Assembly: GCA_002633005.1 (NCBI GenBank)
Contig: NMRA01000046.1
Location: 1,284,329 to 1,311,460 of the forward strand
DNA: 27,132 nt
Origin: Phoronis australis
Taxonomy: Eukaryota > Phoronida > Phoronidae
Direction: 5' to 3'
Both the position numbers and the translations under genes were made by a program. Below the pieces are notes generated by a model, which saw only the letters and a program-made list of their open reading frames with translations, was not told the origin of the DNA and made no database searches. Below are positions 1 through 9,860 of the stretch, piece by piece; the first letter of the stretch is position 1; each line of letters opens with the position of its first letter.

Positions 1-99
1 ACCTGTGTAGCCAGGTTTACTGTTCTGTAAAGAATGTCCTACCTGCAATGAGTCCTTACCTGAATGTTCGTGTTCAAACCAATGGACATAGGAAGTGTA
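1..99 (+). pseudogene. Decayed EB-like cysteine-module exon (partial)
   Basis: Cysteine codons at 26, 44, 65 and 71 give C-x5-C-x6-C-x1-C, the spacing of the clean module exon at 20259. A further cysteine at 4-6 lies one frame away. A last one at 96-98, followed by Ile as in that exon, is also out of frame, so at least two frameshifts are needed to join the module. The GT donor expected right after the Cys-Ile codons is absent. The exon start lies outside the window. I read this as a dead duplicate of the module exons downstream. A chance cysteine-rich stretch is possible but would not be expected to reproduce the spacing. Ends are approximate. Confidence 0.42.
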
Positions 100-792
100 T
101 ACAAGGAGACATTTCTATTTTCACTCCAGTTATATGAGATTTAACTAAAATGGCAGCTTTTTAGGTGCATACTAATCCAGAAAATCCATGTCATAAATCG
201 AAAAAATGGTTTGCGCATCCAGAATTCCTCCGTGTGGCCGCTCAAGCAGAAATTGTCAACAATTCTTTAAGCAAAAACTTACTGTGGCTGAACTATTTAC
301 CCAACTTTTAGAAAAAACACAAATAAGAGACCCATAACTCAGAACATTGGTCTGAGCCCATACACAAGCCTGTTGAAAAGTAAAAGTTATATATTTTGTA
401 GCTACTTGTTACACTCTGATATAATGTATTTTAGGGTCTGATCTGAGTAACACAGTGTTATACAAGCAGACCTCGCTCTATGAGTATAATCGCGTTTTGT
501 ATTTTGTTTAGGGATTAAAGTCGCTCCTTGAAACTTCCTCATCATCACCACTTTCACTGTTGCCCATTCCAACCAATTAGAAGTGAATGTTGTTACCAGA
601 CTACATAGAATCGCCAACGTTAACAGAAAGGGGGCTTAGCTACTTTTCTGTAAACTTAAGCGAGTTTAATGGCTGCAACCTCCTTTCCGCCGTTGTTGGG
701 CTTCCGATGGTCTCAGAACCTCTAAGCTTATTACCTACCTTCAAATCCTTTTAACGTATAGCCTAAAGATGGTAATGGTTGAGCGTTATCAC

Positions 793-880
793 TGAAGCTG
801 AGTAGATAATTTGTGCAGGGTATACTGAGTAGCTAATAAGTGAATTGTATACTGAGTGGCTAATTAGTGCAGGGTATACA
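793..880. repeat. 27-bp minisatellite
   Basis: Units start at 820 and 847, a partial unit starts at 874, and a diverged unit precedes at about 793. Each contains a GTATACTGAGT-like core and a GTGCAGG tail. The copies differ by several substitutions. The rest of the stretch between about 100 and 1068 shows no gene-like signal. Confidence 0.75.
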
Positions 881-1068
881 TATAAGTTATACAACGTACG
901 TGTTTGTACCAGTGGTTATTATATCGAGATTCGTGATATGCAAAAGAAAACTTGAAAGAAATTCCTTATTTTTGAAATGTCAGTACTTAAGTACTAATAT
1001 TTCTCTCTAAAATATCAAACGTGTTTATGGATCTTAAGGTCAGATATATTCAGAGAGAAAACATTACT

Positions 1069-1108
1069 GTTAGTAGTAGTGGTGGTGGTGGTGGTGGTGG
1101 TAGTAGTT
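1069..1108. repeat. (GTA/GTG)n microsatellite
   Basis: A run of GTA triplets passes into a GTG run and back to GTA. It is a simple trinucleotide repeat with no sign of being coding. Confidence 0.9.
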
Positions 1109-1683
1109 ATTTCTTATAGTGACAAGTACAATTAAATCAAACAGTTATAGGTATAACAATCGTAAGAAAGATAAGTACCCAGCCCATTTGGGCTTATTTG
1201 TCACTTTAACCACACAACTCAGATGTAGGCCTACCATAAATGCGTCGGTTTCTAAGTTCAAAAGCAGACTTGATATATTTGGCAAATTGCCTAGGGAAAT
1301 ACTGAAATAGCAGTTTTAACGTATCCAATCTACTGAAATCTACAAAGTTCGGGATTTGAAATGAAACATTATTAAATAGAATTGACCTCCGTGAGTTATA
1401 AAGAGAACAATCAAACACAAAGTGTAGCTCATCCTCCACAGAGCCAGAGTCACACCACAAGCAAAGTCTTTCACTTACAGGAGTGTTTACAGAACGACCA
1501 GTTTCCAAGTGCAATGTGAGATTTCCTGCTCTAAGCTGAGCCAGAAGAGACCGCTCAGAAGGAGATAAATTGATCTTTACTTACGGCTCAGTTAAAAACT
1601 CGTGCTTAAATAAAATGTAGGTTCTTAACTTGGGTATAGTATAAGAATCAATAAATCTATTACTGGACTTACGGTACGTGGAG

Positions 1684-1726
1684 GTGGCTACGTTGCGTCC
1701 TCCTCTCGAGGACTTCATCAGGCCAC
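1684..1726 (-). ncRNA. Hammerhead-ribozyme-like motif of the Penelope element
   Basis: Read on the minus strand, GTGGC is followed by CTGATGA, a GTCCTC/GAGGAC hairpin (stem II), then GCAA, CGTA and GCCAC. GTGGC and GCCAC pair as stem I. The order matches a minimal type-I hammerhead with an almost absent stem III, as reported for Penelope-like elements. The one visible departure in the core is GCAA where GAAA is canonical, so this copy is probably inactive or weak. The ORF stop codon lies inside the CTGATGA core. Confidence 0.65.
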
Positions 1727-1941
1727 TGAGTTGTCACGTGACTTGTCATGTGATCTGTCGTACAGTTTCTGCGGGATTCTCTTCAGCGCCCTATCCCATG
1801 TCCTAGGTAAGTGAAACCGCAGCCACCCTGTCTATTGAGGCTACGATTCTCAATTCTCTCGTAGATAGCTTCTTTTACCCCTCTCCGAAACCAATTTTCT
1901 TCTCTGTCCAGGATCTTCACATCTTCCATGGCGAAAGAGTG
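1718..1941 (-). pseudogene. Penelope-like ORF, C-terminal end (GIY-YIG region)
   Basis: On the minus strand the sequence encodes EDVKILDREENWFRRGVKEA followed by an Asn-Arg-Gln-Gly-Gly stretch. This is the conserved tail of Penelope-like polyproteins, whose C-terminus carries a GIY-YIG endonuclease. A one-base shift near 1820-1827 throws this frame to a stop at 1783-1785. The next frame carries the expected continuation (Leu-Arg-Phe-His, then Trp-Asp-Arg-Ala-Leu) to a TGA at 1718-1720. The reverse transcriptase part is not present. It is a dead fragment. Confidence 0.72.
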
Positions 1942-2687
1942 GTACCGTAAGTCCAGTAATAGATTTATTGATTCTTATACTATGACCCAACTGGATGACT
2001 GAAAACATTCATCGTATTAACTTGGGTTTAATTACAACAGATTCAGCCCAAGCATGTTTCGCCTATTCAAATAGTTTTTTATAGCATCTATTATGTTACA
2101 AGTAGTCAAATTTTGAAAACGGGATTGCATGCCAGTTATGTTAAGCGAATTTGTGATTCCGTCTATCCAACCCTTTCTACAAACAGAGTAGTCCCATAGA
2201 AATACCTTCTTCAGCAACCTATCACCACCAGTGGTTACTAGTTTGTTCCAAAGACGCAGCATATTCAATTTAAATCTATTTCCGGTGGAGTCCCACCCCA
2301 TATCGCCACTAACAGCATGAGTGGCTGTAAATCGGTTGACCCGTAAATATAAACGCATCGCTCTAATTTGGATATTTTCATCAATATCAAACTTTTTGTA
2401 ACCCCAAACAAATGATCCGTAATCCAAAATTGGTGCCACACCCGAATTAAATAATGTTTTAAACGTTTCGAATCCTACATTCTTTTTATCACGGAATGTT
2501 GAGCATATCTTCCCTAAAGGAATGTGGGTCAGAGTATTTCATTAAAATTTATGAAAAATTAAGTTGTGAATGAAGTTTGTGTCTAAGATGCTTATTTCCA
2601 CCAGGTTTTGAAAAGTTTTCTCGAGGATTCAACTTTTCTCATTCAAAATCATAATCACTTAGTACAACACATTCACCATTTTTGTAG

Positions 2688-2825
2688 CGTCCGGTGACAA
2701 TAAAGAGTTCATAGCTTGCGAGGACGGTGGGCGATTTTGTACTGCGCCAACGGAGTGCGACGAGTCGTTGAATTCTTGCACAAAATGCGTATCCGGAGCG
2801 GAAAAGTATGGAAGGTCCTGCAAAT
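2688..2825 (+). CDS. Internal exon: EB/EGF-like six-cysteine module
   Basis: An AG acceptor at 2686-2687 follows a T-rich tract (CACCATTTTTGTAG), and a GTAAGT donor starts at 2826. The 138-bp exon is phase 1-1. It encodes about 45 whole residues with the spacing C-x6-C-x5-C-x6-C-x2-C-x10-C, including CEDGGRFC near the start. This resembles invertebrate EB modules: disulfide-bonded extracellular repeats of about 40 residues found in secreted or membrane proteins. Its closest relatives in the window are the exons at 10376, 16383, 20259 and 22634, which have the same phase, size range and cysteine plan. The preceding exon is not identified unless it is the decayed one at 1-99. Function and ligand are unknown. 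Confidence 0.82.
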
Positions 2826-2879
2826 GTAAGTCTATCTTTTACGCTTGCTACTTTGATTTTACCGGCACGTTACATTGCA

Positions 2880-4370
2880 TAAGATTGCATACAAACGAGA
2901 AAAGAGCAAGGTAATAGGCCTATATAATTAGTAACATCTTTCTTGTGAACGGGGATCATAATCCCAGTCTTTCAGGTGCATTGGAAGCAGCCACACAAAC
3001 AACTTTTTGTTGAAAGCTTAGCACCTGGAATTGGTCGTGGCTGGTCACACATTTTCAGCATGGTGATTGTTATGCTATCAAAAGCATCAGTGTACATTTC
3101 CCCACCAGTTTTCTTACTACGTATGGAGTTACTCGGAGATTATTCAATTCAACCATGGTTCTTGATGGAAATCTAGGCTTCATTGGGGACAGGTGAGCAC
3201 GGTTCTTGTTGCGACCTCACAAGTATCATCCAATTTGCAACAAGGAAATGACCTCAGCAGTGATTTTTCTAGAATTTGGATAAAAACTTTCCATTACTCC
3301 CTAGAGTTGATTTGTTTTCAATACTGCGGACAAGACTTCCGAGTGCTTTTCTTTATTATGGGTGATGAAATGGTTTACTTCAGTTATTATCTTTATTATT
3401 TTTCTTCACTTGAAATGGAATATTGTCTTTTAATATCGCAAATACTTTCTCATTGAAAGTGCGTACACAGCGTTGATATCATCATAACAGAAAATTGAAA
3501 ACCAGTCCACATCAGACAATTTTCTGGATATCATGTCAATATTGGCGAGACTTTATTTACAAATTATCTTTTCCCCATCTGGCTTGTTTGGCCACATTAT
3601 GGTCGGGGTTGCCAATAGGGCGGAGGACTTGAACAGAAGAGATGGGTGATGCATCGTTAGCAATGCACAAAACAATGCAAGATTTGGGTAAAGCTGACAT
3701 GAGAGGTGATTGATTGATAAGCTACAGAAACTGATTAGATAAGAGGATGTTAAACAATTAATATCAGATTGACATTGTTACGTGCATTAAAATCACCAAG
3801 GGCATAACAGATATTTCAGACAGTTGTCTAGTGAAAGAAGAGATGTAGTTCCTCTTTCCATCGGGGTTTTGAGAAGGGGACCTGTGAAGAGGCCCACAAC
3901 GTATGTTCTTATTAACAAATATTTTCACCTAGCAGTTTGAGAGTAGTGGATAGATGTTCTTGTGAATGATCGCATATTCAATGAACATATGCTACGAGAC
4001 TAATGCACAGGTTGGTATGAAAGGCAATCGTGTTCTCTGGAGTGCAGATACCTTACTTCAGATTGTTGGGTGTCAAATTACCGGACTCATATATGGCAGC
4101 AATCCTGTAACTGCCATTCACTACAGTTTGGTTTAAAATGTCGAACCTGGAAAAGTTGTTTGCTTTGATGCTGTTGATATTTGTGAGCAAAACGTTGTAT
4201 GTGTTGGGCTTGACTTGGCCTGAACTGGACTCAGTGTCACAACAACATGAGATACTTGAAGTAAAAGACATACGTGTATTAATATCCGTAAAACAGTTGA
4301 TGATAAATGTCTTGGTTGAATATATAGTGAAAGTCATATTTTCCAAAGCCCTGTCTTTCACAATCACACG
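2880..4370 (-). pseudogene. LINE endonuclease to N-terminal RT relic
   Basis: On the minus strand, scattered frames follow the order of a non-LTR retrotransposon ORF2. First comes an endonuclease start (LLTNINSIK near 4164-4186), then HRSPSQNPDGKR (3850-3894) and LGDFNAR (3780-3805), the endonuclease DFN motif. A linker with FNEKVFAILKDN follows (3405-3458). Last is the RT finger segment TGIMIPVHKK...NY (2902-2968). Many stops and frameshifts separate them, and RT motifs A to D are not found. The style is CR1/Jockey-like. The 5' limit is uncertain; sequence to about 4560 might belong. Whether it is the same copy as the LINE tail at 1206-2545 is open. Confidence 0.68.
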
Positions 4371-5182
4371 AGACGATGCAGAATGCCATGTCCCTATTGG
4401 TAATTCTCACAGATCATAGCATTTACATAAACAGCACTGCAATAGTTCCGATAATCCATCGAAACTTAAACATTCCAGTTAACAATATAACACAAGATCC
4501 TCGCAGCATCTTGGTTGGACAAATACACAAAAGCACAATCGCCAATAAGCAATGTGGTATAGAAACTGTAAAGTAAACCACTTGATAGCCCTAAAGAAAG
4601 AGAAACAATAACACAGCAAGTGGACTAATGATCCATCTGATTTTAAGTACCATACAATTCAATAGCACACAAGATGATGACAACAACACACGCAAAAAAC
4701 ACAGACACAGTTACATAATAACATTAAACGAGGACTTGGGAATCAAAACACGTGACCACCATTGACAAAAACGAGGCGGTCATCAGAAATTTATTTGAAA
4801 CGTAGGGTAAAAGCAGTAATGATGGCATCATTGACCATGGTGAGAATGCTTGGTTGTAGAGTTCTACATATAGTCAGGGCACTAGTGCAAAGCAATAGAG
4901 TGAGACATCGTAATATAGAAATGACAAAATGACTAACTAGTCTTTCATACAAACAATGATCACTAAAGTACACCACAAAAGTTTGCTATCGAACAACGAC
5001 AGACACAAACACAGAGCTATTAGGAAAAAAACAAAAACTATGAAAAGCGAGGCCGAAGGTTATAAGAAACTATGCACGGATAAGGTTATTATTCGGCAAG
5101 TGATCCAGGTACTTGCTGGGTACTGTTACTTTGCCGGCATTGAAGCATCACATTTCACACGACATGCTCAAAGATCTCTATT
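4371..5182. other. Intronic stretch, no recognised gene
   Basis: AT-rich sequence between two LINE relics. The longest open frames are short and show no family motif. It may contain unrecognised 5' parts of the minus-strand LINE ending at 4370. Confidence 0.5.
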
Positions 5183-5514
5183 GGTGTGGCGTGCTGTTCC
5201 TGGGGTGTATGCCTTGTCGTGGCGGAACAGCTTGCGGATCTCTGTGACCTCTAGAGCTTTACCAGCGGGAGTTTAAAACTCCTGGCAGTGCTATCCATGC
5301 CGGGCAGGTCAAAAGGTAGAGATCACACGAAATTCACCCCAAACAGTCCCTAGGGTCACCCTAGGGTTGGGCGTAAGGCCAAATCCCTTACCCTGTAAAA
5401 CATTGCTCCTGTCACCTACGAGAAGGAGAACTCTTAAATCAAAACCTGGGCAGACTGGGCTCATCAGCCATAGAAGGCAACCAGTCTAGGAGAAGGCCAC
5501 TCCGAAATAAAACC

Positions 5515-6498
5515 ATGTGCTGCCACGAAGACAGATCATGTCGGCTAATGACAGCGGGGAGACCTTCTGTACCTGTACCACCTTCCCTGCAGAAGAGAAC
5601 CGGACATGCACGCATTTTACCCATCATGGCCATGCAAACGGATATTAGACGGTATGGTGCTCGTCCCGTGGTTCGCCAGGCGGCGACAGTGCCGGGTCCT
5701 CAGCCTCGAAAGGACCCACCTTTAGCGACTGGTGAGGCGAATCCAAGACTCAACCGAAGGCAGCAAAGCTCAATGCTAGCCAGCCAACATAGTCAGTCGG
5801 AAACATCAGTTGCTCCGCTTGTCTTCGCACAGTGGAACGCTGAGGGTCTTCGCAAGAAGAAACCCGAGCTCCAAGATTTCCTCCTTAGAGAGCAAGTGGA
5901 CATCATCTGTATCCAGGAGACACACCTTACAGATGCTCATCGCTTCTTCATCAGAGGTTACGAGCTTTTCTGACATGACAGAATCAACCGTTCCAAGGGA
6001 GGCATTCTCACCCTCGTACGGAACACCATCCCAGAGATAGAGATTGGGAGGTCTGTGCGAGAAAATGATTTTATCGCAGTGAAAGTTGTACTCCAAGGGA
6101 GAGAAATCATCATCATCAACTTCTATGCCCCACCTGACAAAGACCTGCAACTCAACACTCTTCCCCTGTCAAACCAAGCTCTACTTATCTTAGGTGACTT
6201 TAATGGTCACTCGCCAAGCTGGGGATACAAAGACATGAACAGTAGAGGAGAAAAAATTGAAGACTTTATGATTGACAACTGTCTCATCCTTATCAACAAG
6301 CCGGACGATAAGCCAACCTGCTTGTCCCGAGCTTGGAAGACGACAAGCACTTCAGACCTTGCCATAGCCACAAAAGACATCCAGAAAGTATGCAACAGGA
6401 TGGTCACAAACCAGCTAGGAGGGAGCGACCACCTACCAGTCCTAATCAAGCTCTCACTACTAGAACAACCCTCCGTCACAAGAACAGAGCCTAGCTAG
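5515..6498 (+). pseudogene. LINE ORF2 part 1: AP-like endonuclease domain
   Basis: An ATG at 5515 opens a frame with a basic, proline-rich leader of about 100 residues. Endonuclease motifs follow: FAQWNAEGLRKK, IICIQETHL, IINFYAPPD, LILGDFNGHSPSWGY and a terminal GGSDHLPVLI. These include the Asn, Glu, Asp-x-Asn and Ser-Asp-His positions of the exonuclease-endonuclease-phosphatase fold that nicks target DNA. The frame is cut by TGA at 5971-5973, a single change from an expected CGA-type codon, and resumes in the same frame. TAG at 6496-6498 and a TAA near 6675 interrupt the linker to the RT. Apart from these nonsense changes the catalytic domain is well preserved. Confidence 0.82.
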
Positions 6499-6689
6499 AA
6501 CTACAAAAAGGCAAACTGGACGAAGTTTAAAAAACTGACAGACACATTCTGCAGAAAAACCACCTTTGTATCAAAGCAAGACATCAACATCAGTGTCATG
6601 CGGATTTCCAACTGCATCCTCCAGGCGACACGCCAGAGAATTCCAAGGGGAAGACGAAGAGACTACAAACCATAATGGAGTGACCACAT

Positions 6690-8327
6690 GCAGAGTCTCC
6701 ATGACCAAGAAACATCAACAAGAGAGCAACTTGAAAAAGACCCAACCCCGGAAAACACAGCAATCTACAACCATGCAAACGCTGCAAGAGCGACGCTCCT
6801 AAAAGAAAATGGAAGACTTAAACTGGGAGGAGAGCCGCATCCGTGCTTCCTGAGAATTTTAGAGATGACGGTCTCCTGGACGTTCCCAGGCAGAAAACAG
6901 CAGAAGTCCGAACAAAGAAAACAGAGGAACTGAGAAAGAGGCAACAACAACAAACCGCCAGCATGACTAACGACTTCACCATGCAAGAACTGAACAATTC
7001 CATCAGACAACTCAAGACCAAGAAGGCACCCGGAAAGACGGCATCAGCAATGACATGATTCAACACCTTGGCAGTCTCACCAAACAGAAACTTCTGGACA
7101 TTTACAACCAGTCTTGGAGAATGGGGGTTTTTCCAGTCAGCTGGAAGGAAGCCATAATCATTCCAATCTTAAAGAAGGGGAAGGACGGGCACAGCAAGAG
7201 CAGTTATCGCCCCATCAGCCTTCTCAGCTGTCCAAGCAAACTCATGGAACGCATGGTCAACAAACGTCAGCAATATCACCTAGAAAAGAACAGGCTTAGT
7301 AACTCCACCCAGTCAGGGTTCAGAAAGAACAGAAGTCAGGCTTATTAACCCCACTCAATCAGGGTTCAGAAAGAACAGAAGCACACAGGATCAGATCACA
7401 CTGCTCACCCAAGACAAAGAAAATGGCTTTCAGCAGAAAATGAAGACACTAGCCGATAAGGTCTGGAAGGAGGGCTTACTCCTCAAGCTCCTCTAAAAAC
7501 AAGTATGTGGCAAAATGTATGCGTGGATTAACAGTTACCTCTTCCAAAGATCTGGGCGCGTAAAGCTGGAAGGACAGACAAGCAAGCTGATTAGGACTAG
7601 GGATGGAGTACCCCAGGGCAGCATATTATCACCGACACTCTTTGTTGTCTTCATTGATGACATTGCTGACCACCTGTCTATGCACATTTCAAGGACTTTC
7701 CATGCAGATGACCTTGCTGTATGGACAAAAACAGAATACATCACCACAGCAGCTTACAGAATGCAGGGAGCCATGGACATCATCCTAAATTGGGCAAACA
7801 AGTGGATGGTCACGATCAACATGACCAAAACAGATGTCACGTGCTTTTCCCTTTCTCCCAAAAAAGAAGAGTTCTCGCTCCAGCTAGAAGACCACAATAT
7901 TCCCCACCAAGAAACCCCAACCTACCTTGGGGTTAGACTGGACAAGAGGCTTACTTGGCCCCCTCAGATTGCTGCCATGCGCAGCAAAGCTACTAAGAAA
8001 ATTGCTGTGATGAAGAAACTTGCTGGTACCAGTTGGGGTGCAAACATGAAGATCTTGACCCAAGTCTACACGGGATCTGTCAGACCCCAGGTAGAGTATG
8101 CCTCTAACGCATGGTCTACAGCTGCCAAAACCAACACAGATAACTTAGCCAGGGTCCAGAATACTGGTCTGCGCTTAATCACAGGAAGCATGAAGACCTC
8201 CCCCATCACGGAAATGGAGAAGACGGCAGGCTTAAGCTCATTGGAAGAAAGATGGGATGAGAAACTCCTGAACCAGGGCGAAACGATGAAGCGGCTTCCA
8301 TCACATCCACTGCACTCCAAACTCTAA
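6690..8327 (+). pseudogene. LINE ORF2 part 2: reverse transcriptase domain
   Basis: RT motifs appear in order across several frames: LKTKKAPGK (7010-7040), then WKEAIIIPILKKGKDG with SYRPISLLSCPSKLMERMV (7140-7260), QSGFRKNRS (7310), GVPQGSILSPTLF (motif B, ~7605-7645) and HADDLAVW (motif C, ~7700-7725). The last has His where Tyr or Phe usually precedes ADD. From 7515 to 8327 a single 270-codon frame covers palm, thumb and connection. A 46-bp tandem duplication at 7291-7382 shifts the frame. The expected motif A (hydrophobic-Asp-x2-x-Ala-Phe-Asp) is not present where it should be, near 7440-7460, where KMKTLA runs directly into DKVWKEGL. The enzyme cannot be active. Confidence 0.82.
7291..7382. 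repeat. 46-bp imperfect tandem duplication inside the LINE RT
   Basis: Two units, 7291-7336 and 7337-7382, both begin CAGGCTTA and contain TCAGGGTTCAGAAAGAACAG. They have since diverged at several sites. Because 46 is not a multiple of three, the duplication shifts the RT frame. Confidence 0.85.
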
Positions 8328-8479
8328 GCCCCGACCAAAAACCGCATCAAGAGGCAGAACCCAAACCACCTCATCAAGGCACTTCAGCAGAAAATTAACC
8401 TCTACTATCCTCAATGAACCAACCACTATAAATGCTCCAAGACTTTGAAGAATGGTCCCTGGACGTTCCCCACATCATT

Positions 8480-9281
8480 CTCGACATCGAGACCCGATCT
8501 GGACCCGAGTTTATACAGATGGCTCTGCAGAGAATGCGGTCAGAAATGGGGGAGGTGGGGTATTCATCAAATACCCAGACGGCAGCACTCTGCGCAAGTC
8601 CATTGCCACGGGCCTTCACTCTACCAACTAGAGAGATGAGGCAAATGCCCTACACCTCGCAGCCCAGCAAACGAGACTCCCGGATCAGACAGTCTTCCTC
8701 ACAGACTGCCGATCTTTCTGCAGAGCCTCCAGACAACAAAGAGAGACCAGATCCTGCAACCCATCAAACAAGAGATGCACATTCTCAGCAGCAAAACCAC
8801 TATTGTGCTGCAATGGATGCCCTCCCACTGTGGCATCAGCGGCAACGAGGAAGCAGACAAACTCTCCAAGGCAGGACGAAAACTGGAGCAGACGTTGCAC
8901 CCATCATCATATGGAGAAATAAAAACCCTCCTACGAAGTCACTTTAGAAATGCCTGGAGGGCACGCCTACATCTGGAGACTGAAGAAGACTTTATCCACC
9001 AGCTTGACCGGCAGGAACAAGTCACTATCTTCAGGCTAAGAACCGGCCACTGCCAGCTGCTCTCCCACATGTATCGCCTGAAAATCTCTCACACATACGA
9101 GTGCCCCTGTGGCACTGGCCCCCAGACATCTGAGCATTTACTGCAGAGCTGCCCTACGTTCGATTCCCTAAGGCGCCAGACACGGCCCAGTCCGGTGGAA
9201 CTCAAGGTAAAACTGTGGGGCCCGACGGCATCATTTCGGCAAACTGCAGACTTCGCCCAAAAGACCAGACTGATTATCTAA
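8480..9281 (+). pseudogene. LINE ORF2 part 3: RNase H domain and C-terminal tail
   Basis: YTDGSAENAVRNGGGGVFIK starts near 8511, RDEANAL follows near 8630 after an in-frame TAG, and VFLTDC near 8690 supplies the next Asp. These are the catalytic D, E and D positions of RNase HI. After a frameshift, one frame from 8775 to 9281 carries WMPSHCGISGNEEADKLSKA, the RNase H C-terminal motif. It ends in a zinc-finger-like tail, CPCGTGPQTSEHLLQSCP. RNase H removes the RNA template strand and is typical of I-superfamily LINEs. TAA at 9279-9281 ends the protein 38 bp before the inferred element end. Confidence 0.8.
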
Positions 9282-9399
9282 GCTACATGGCCGGGAACGC
9301 TGAAGAAGAAGAGTAACAAGGTGTGGCATGGGAGACAACAGTTACGGTAGATATTATGCATATTGCCAGTCAAAACATTCATAACCTGCATGAAACAAA

Positions 9400-9860
9400 T
9401 TGCCAGATCACACAGGTTTCTTAGTCGTTCACATTTTCTAAGAAATATAAGGAGATTATGGGACTAATCGCCCATGAGATATCCCTTTCTGGGAGACCCA
9501 CTTGAGTTAAAGTGAGGTGCTCAATGCAATGGAACTGTAATGGGATGCCAAGCATATCTTGGATATTGGAGGGCCCAGGAGCAATTCCTTCGTGATTTGA
9601 TGACCTATAATATTGAGTTTGAACCGGATCTTTGTAGAGTTCATCTTGAATGGTCGCTGTTGAGCTCTGTCCAGCAAGAAAACAAGGTTGCGGTCTTAGT
9701 GTAGTTCTGTCTCCTCAGGGGTATGACCAGTACTGAAGTTCATAATTCATCATTTATGCTGACAATGACTTGTAGGCTCCAGGGAGTACGGATTGTAGTG
9801 CGTAACGTGGAGGCATAGTCGAGGCAAACCTGCTCAAAGCCGTCCATGATGATCAAAACT
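9400..9860 (-). pseudogene. Ty3/Gypsy reverse transcriptase relic
   Basis: On the minus strand a frame reads GHTPEE near 9720, then DRNLVFLLDRAQQRPFKMNS and IRFKL (9630-9700), then IIGHQITKE (9589-9611). After a short frameshift, APGPSNIQDML follows (9551-9583). This matches the segment of metavirid RT from just after the catalytic Asp-Asp to the LGH..T motif and the Pro-x-Lys-Ile-like region. The catalytic YVDD-like motif itself is scrambled (VIVSINDEL near 9745). Upstream, LIIMDGFEQVC near 9845 is open but not confidently part of it. Several stops make it dead. It is far from, and probably unrelated to, the Gypsy element at 25.5 kb. Confidence 0.5.

Larger units (their letters stand above)
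1636..2016 (-). mobile_element. Penelope-like element 3' fragment inserted in a LINE
   Basis: The 381 bp insert is bounded by an 11-bp direct repeat, TTAACTTGGGT, at 1625-1635 and 2017-2027, which fits a target-site duplication. Inside are perfect 42-bp inverted repeats at 1636-1677 and 1942-1983. Between them, on the minus strand, lies the end of a Penelope-type ORF followed by a hammerhead-like motif. The extra 33 bp at 1984-2016 probably belongs to the element's terminal repeat. Penelope-like elements are known for short, often 5'-truncated copies with direct or inverted terminal repeats. A MITE is the alternative, but the coding fragment argues against it. Confidence 0.78.
1206..2545 (-). 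pseudogene. LINE ORF2 C-terminal fragment, split by a Penelope insertion
   Basis: Read on the minus strand, 2540 to 2028 encodes the post-RT region of a non-LTR retrotransposon, with PILDYGSFVWG, an IQIRAMR segment and a GDMGW motif. The segment 1635 to 1206 encodes the C-terminal tail, with LSPSERSLLAQLRAG, HLETGR, and a zinc-finger-like C-x2-C ending in ...EDELHFVFDC, then TAA at 1206-1208. The two parts are separated by the insertion at 1636-2016. Decay includes an in-frame stop just upstream of the LSPSER segment and a frameshift near 2032. The RT catalytic motifs are missing from this fragment. The family (CR1/Daphne-like) is a guess from motif style. Confidence 0.8.
5191..9319 (+). mobile_element. 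I-superfamily LINE (Nimb-like), nearly full length, broken
   Basis: A 4.1-kb non-LTR retrotransposon in intron sense orientation, encoding endonuclease, reverse transcriptase and RNase H in that order. The combination with RNase H points to the I superfamily. It ends in a short 3' UTR with GAAGAAGAAGAG, a tail style seen in Nimb-type elements. The 8-mer GGTGTGGC at 5183-5190 recurs at 9320-9327 and may be the target-site duplication, which sets the ends given here. The first ~320 bp look like 5' UTR. No separate gag-like ORF1 with CCHC knuckles is visible. Numerous stops, frameshifts and a duplication make it non-autonomous. Confidence 0.8.

Noticed and set aside
669-700. TTCCGCCGTTGTTG-type match between 669-700 and 14278-14310
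   Set aside because: The shared block is short and does not extend on either side. No element ends or coding frame explain it.
1203-1225. Short similarity of ACTTTAACCACACAACTCA to the start of the solo LTR near 17676
   Set aside because: About 18 bases with a mismatch is within chance expectation for a 27-kb self-comparison, and the similarity does not extend.
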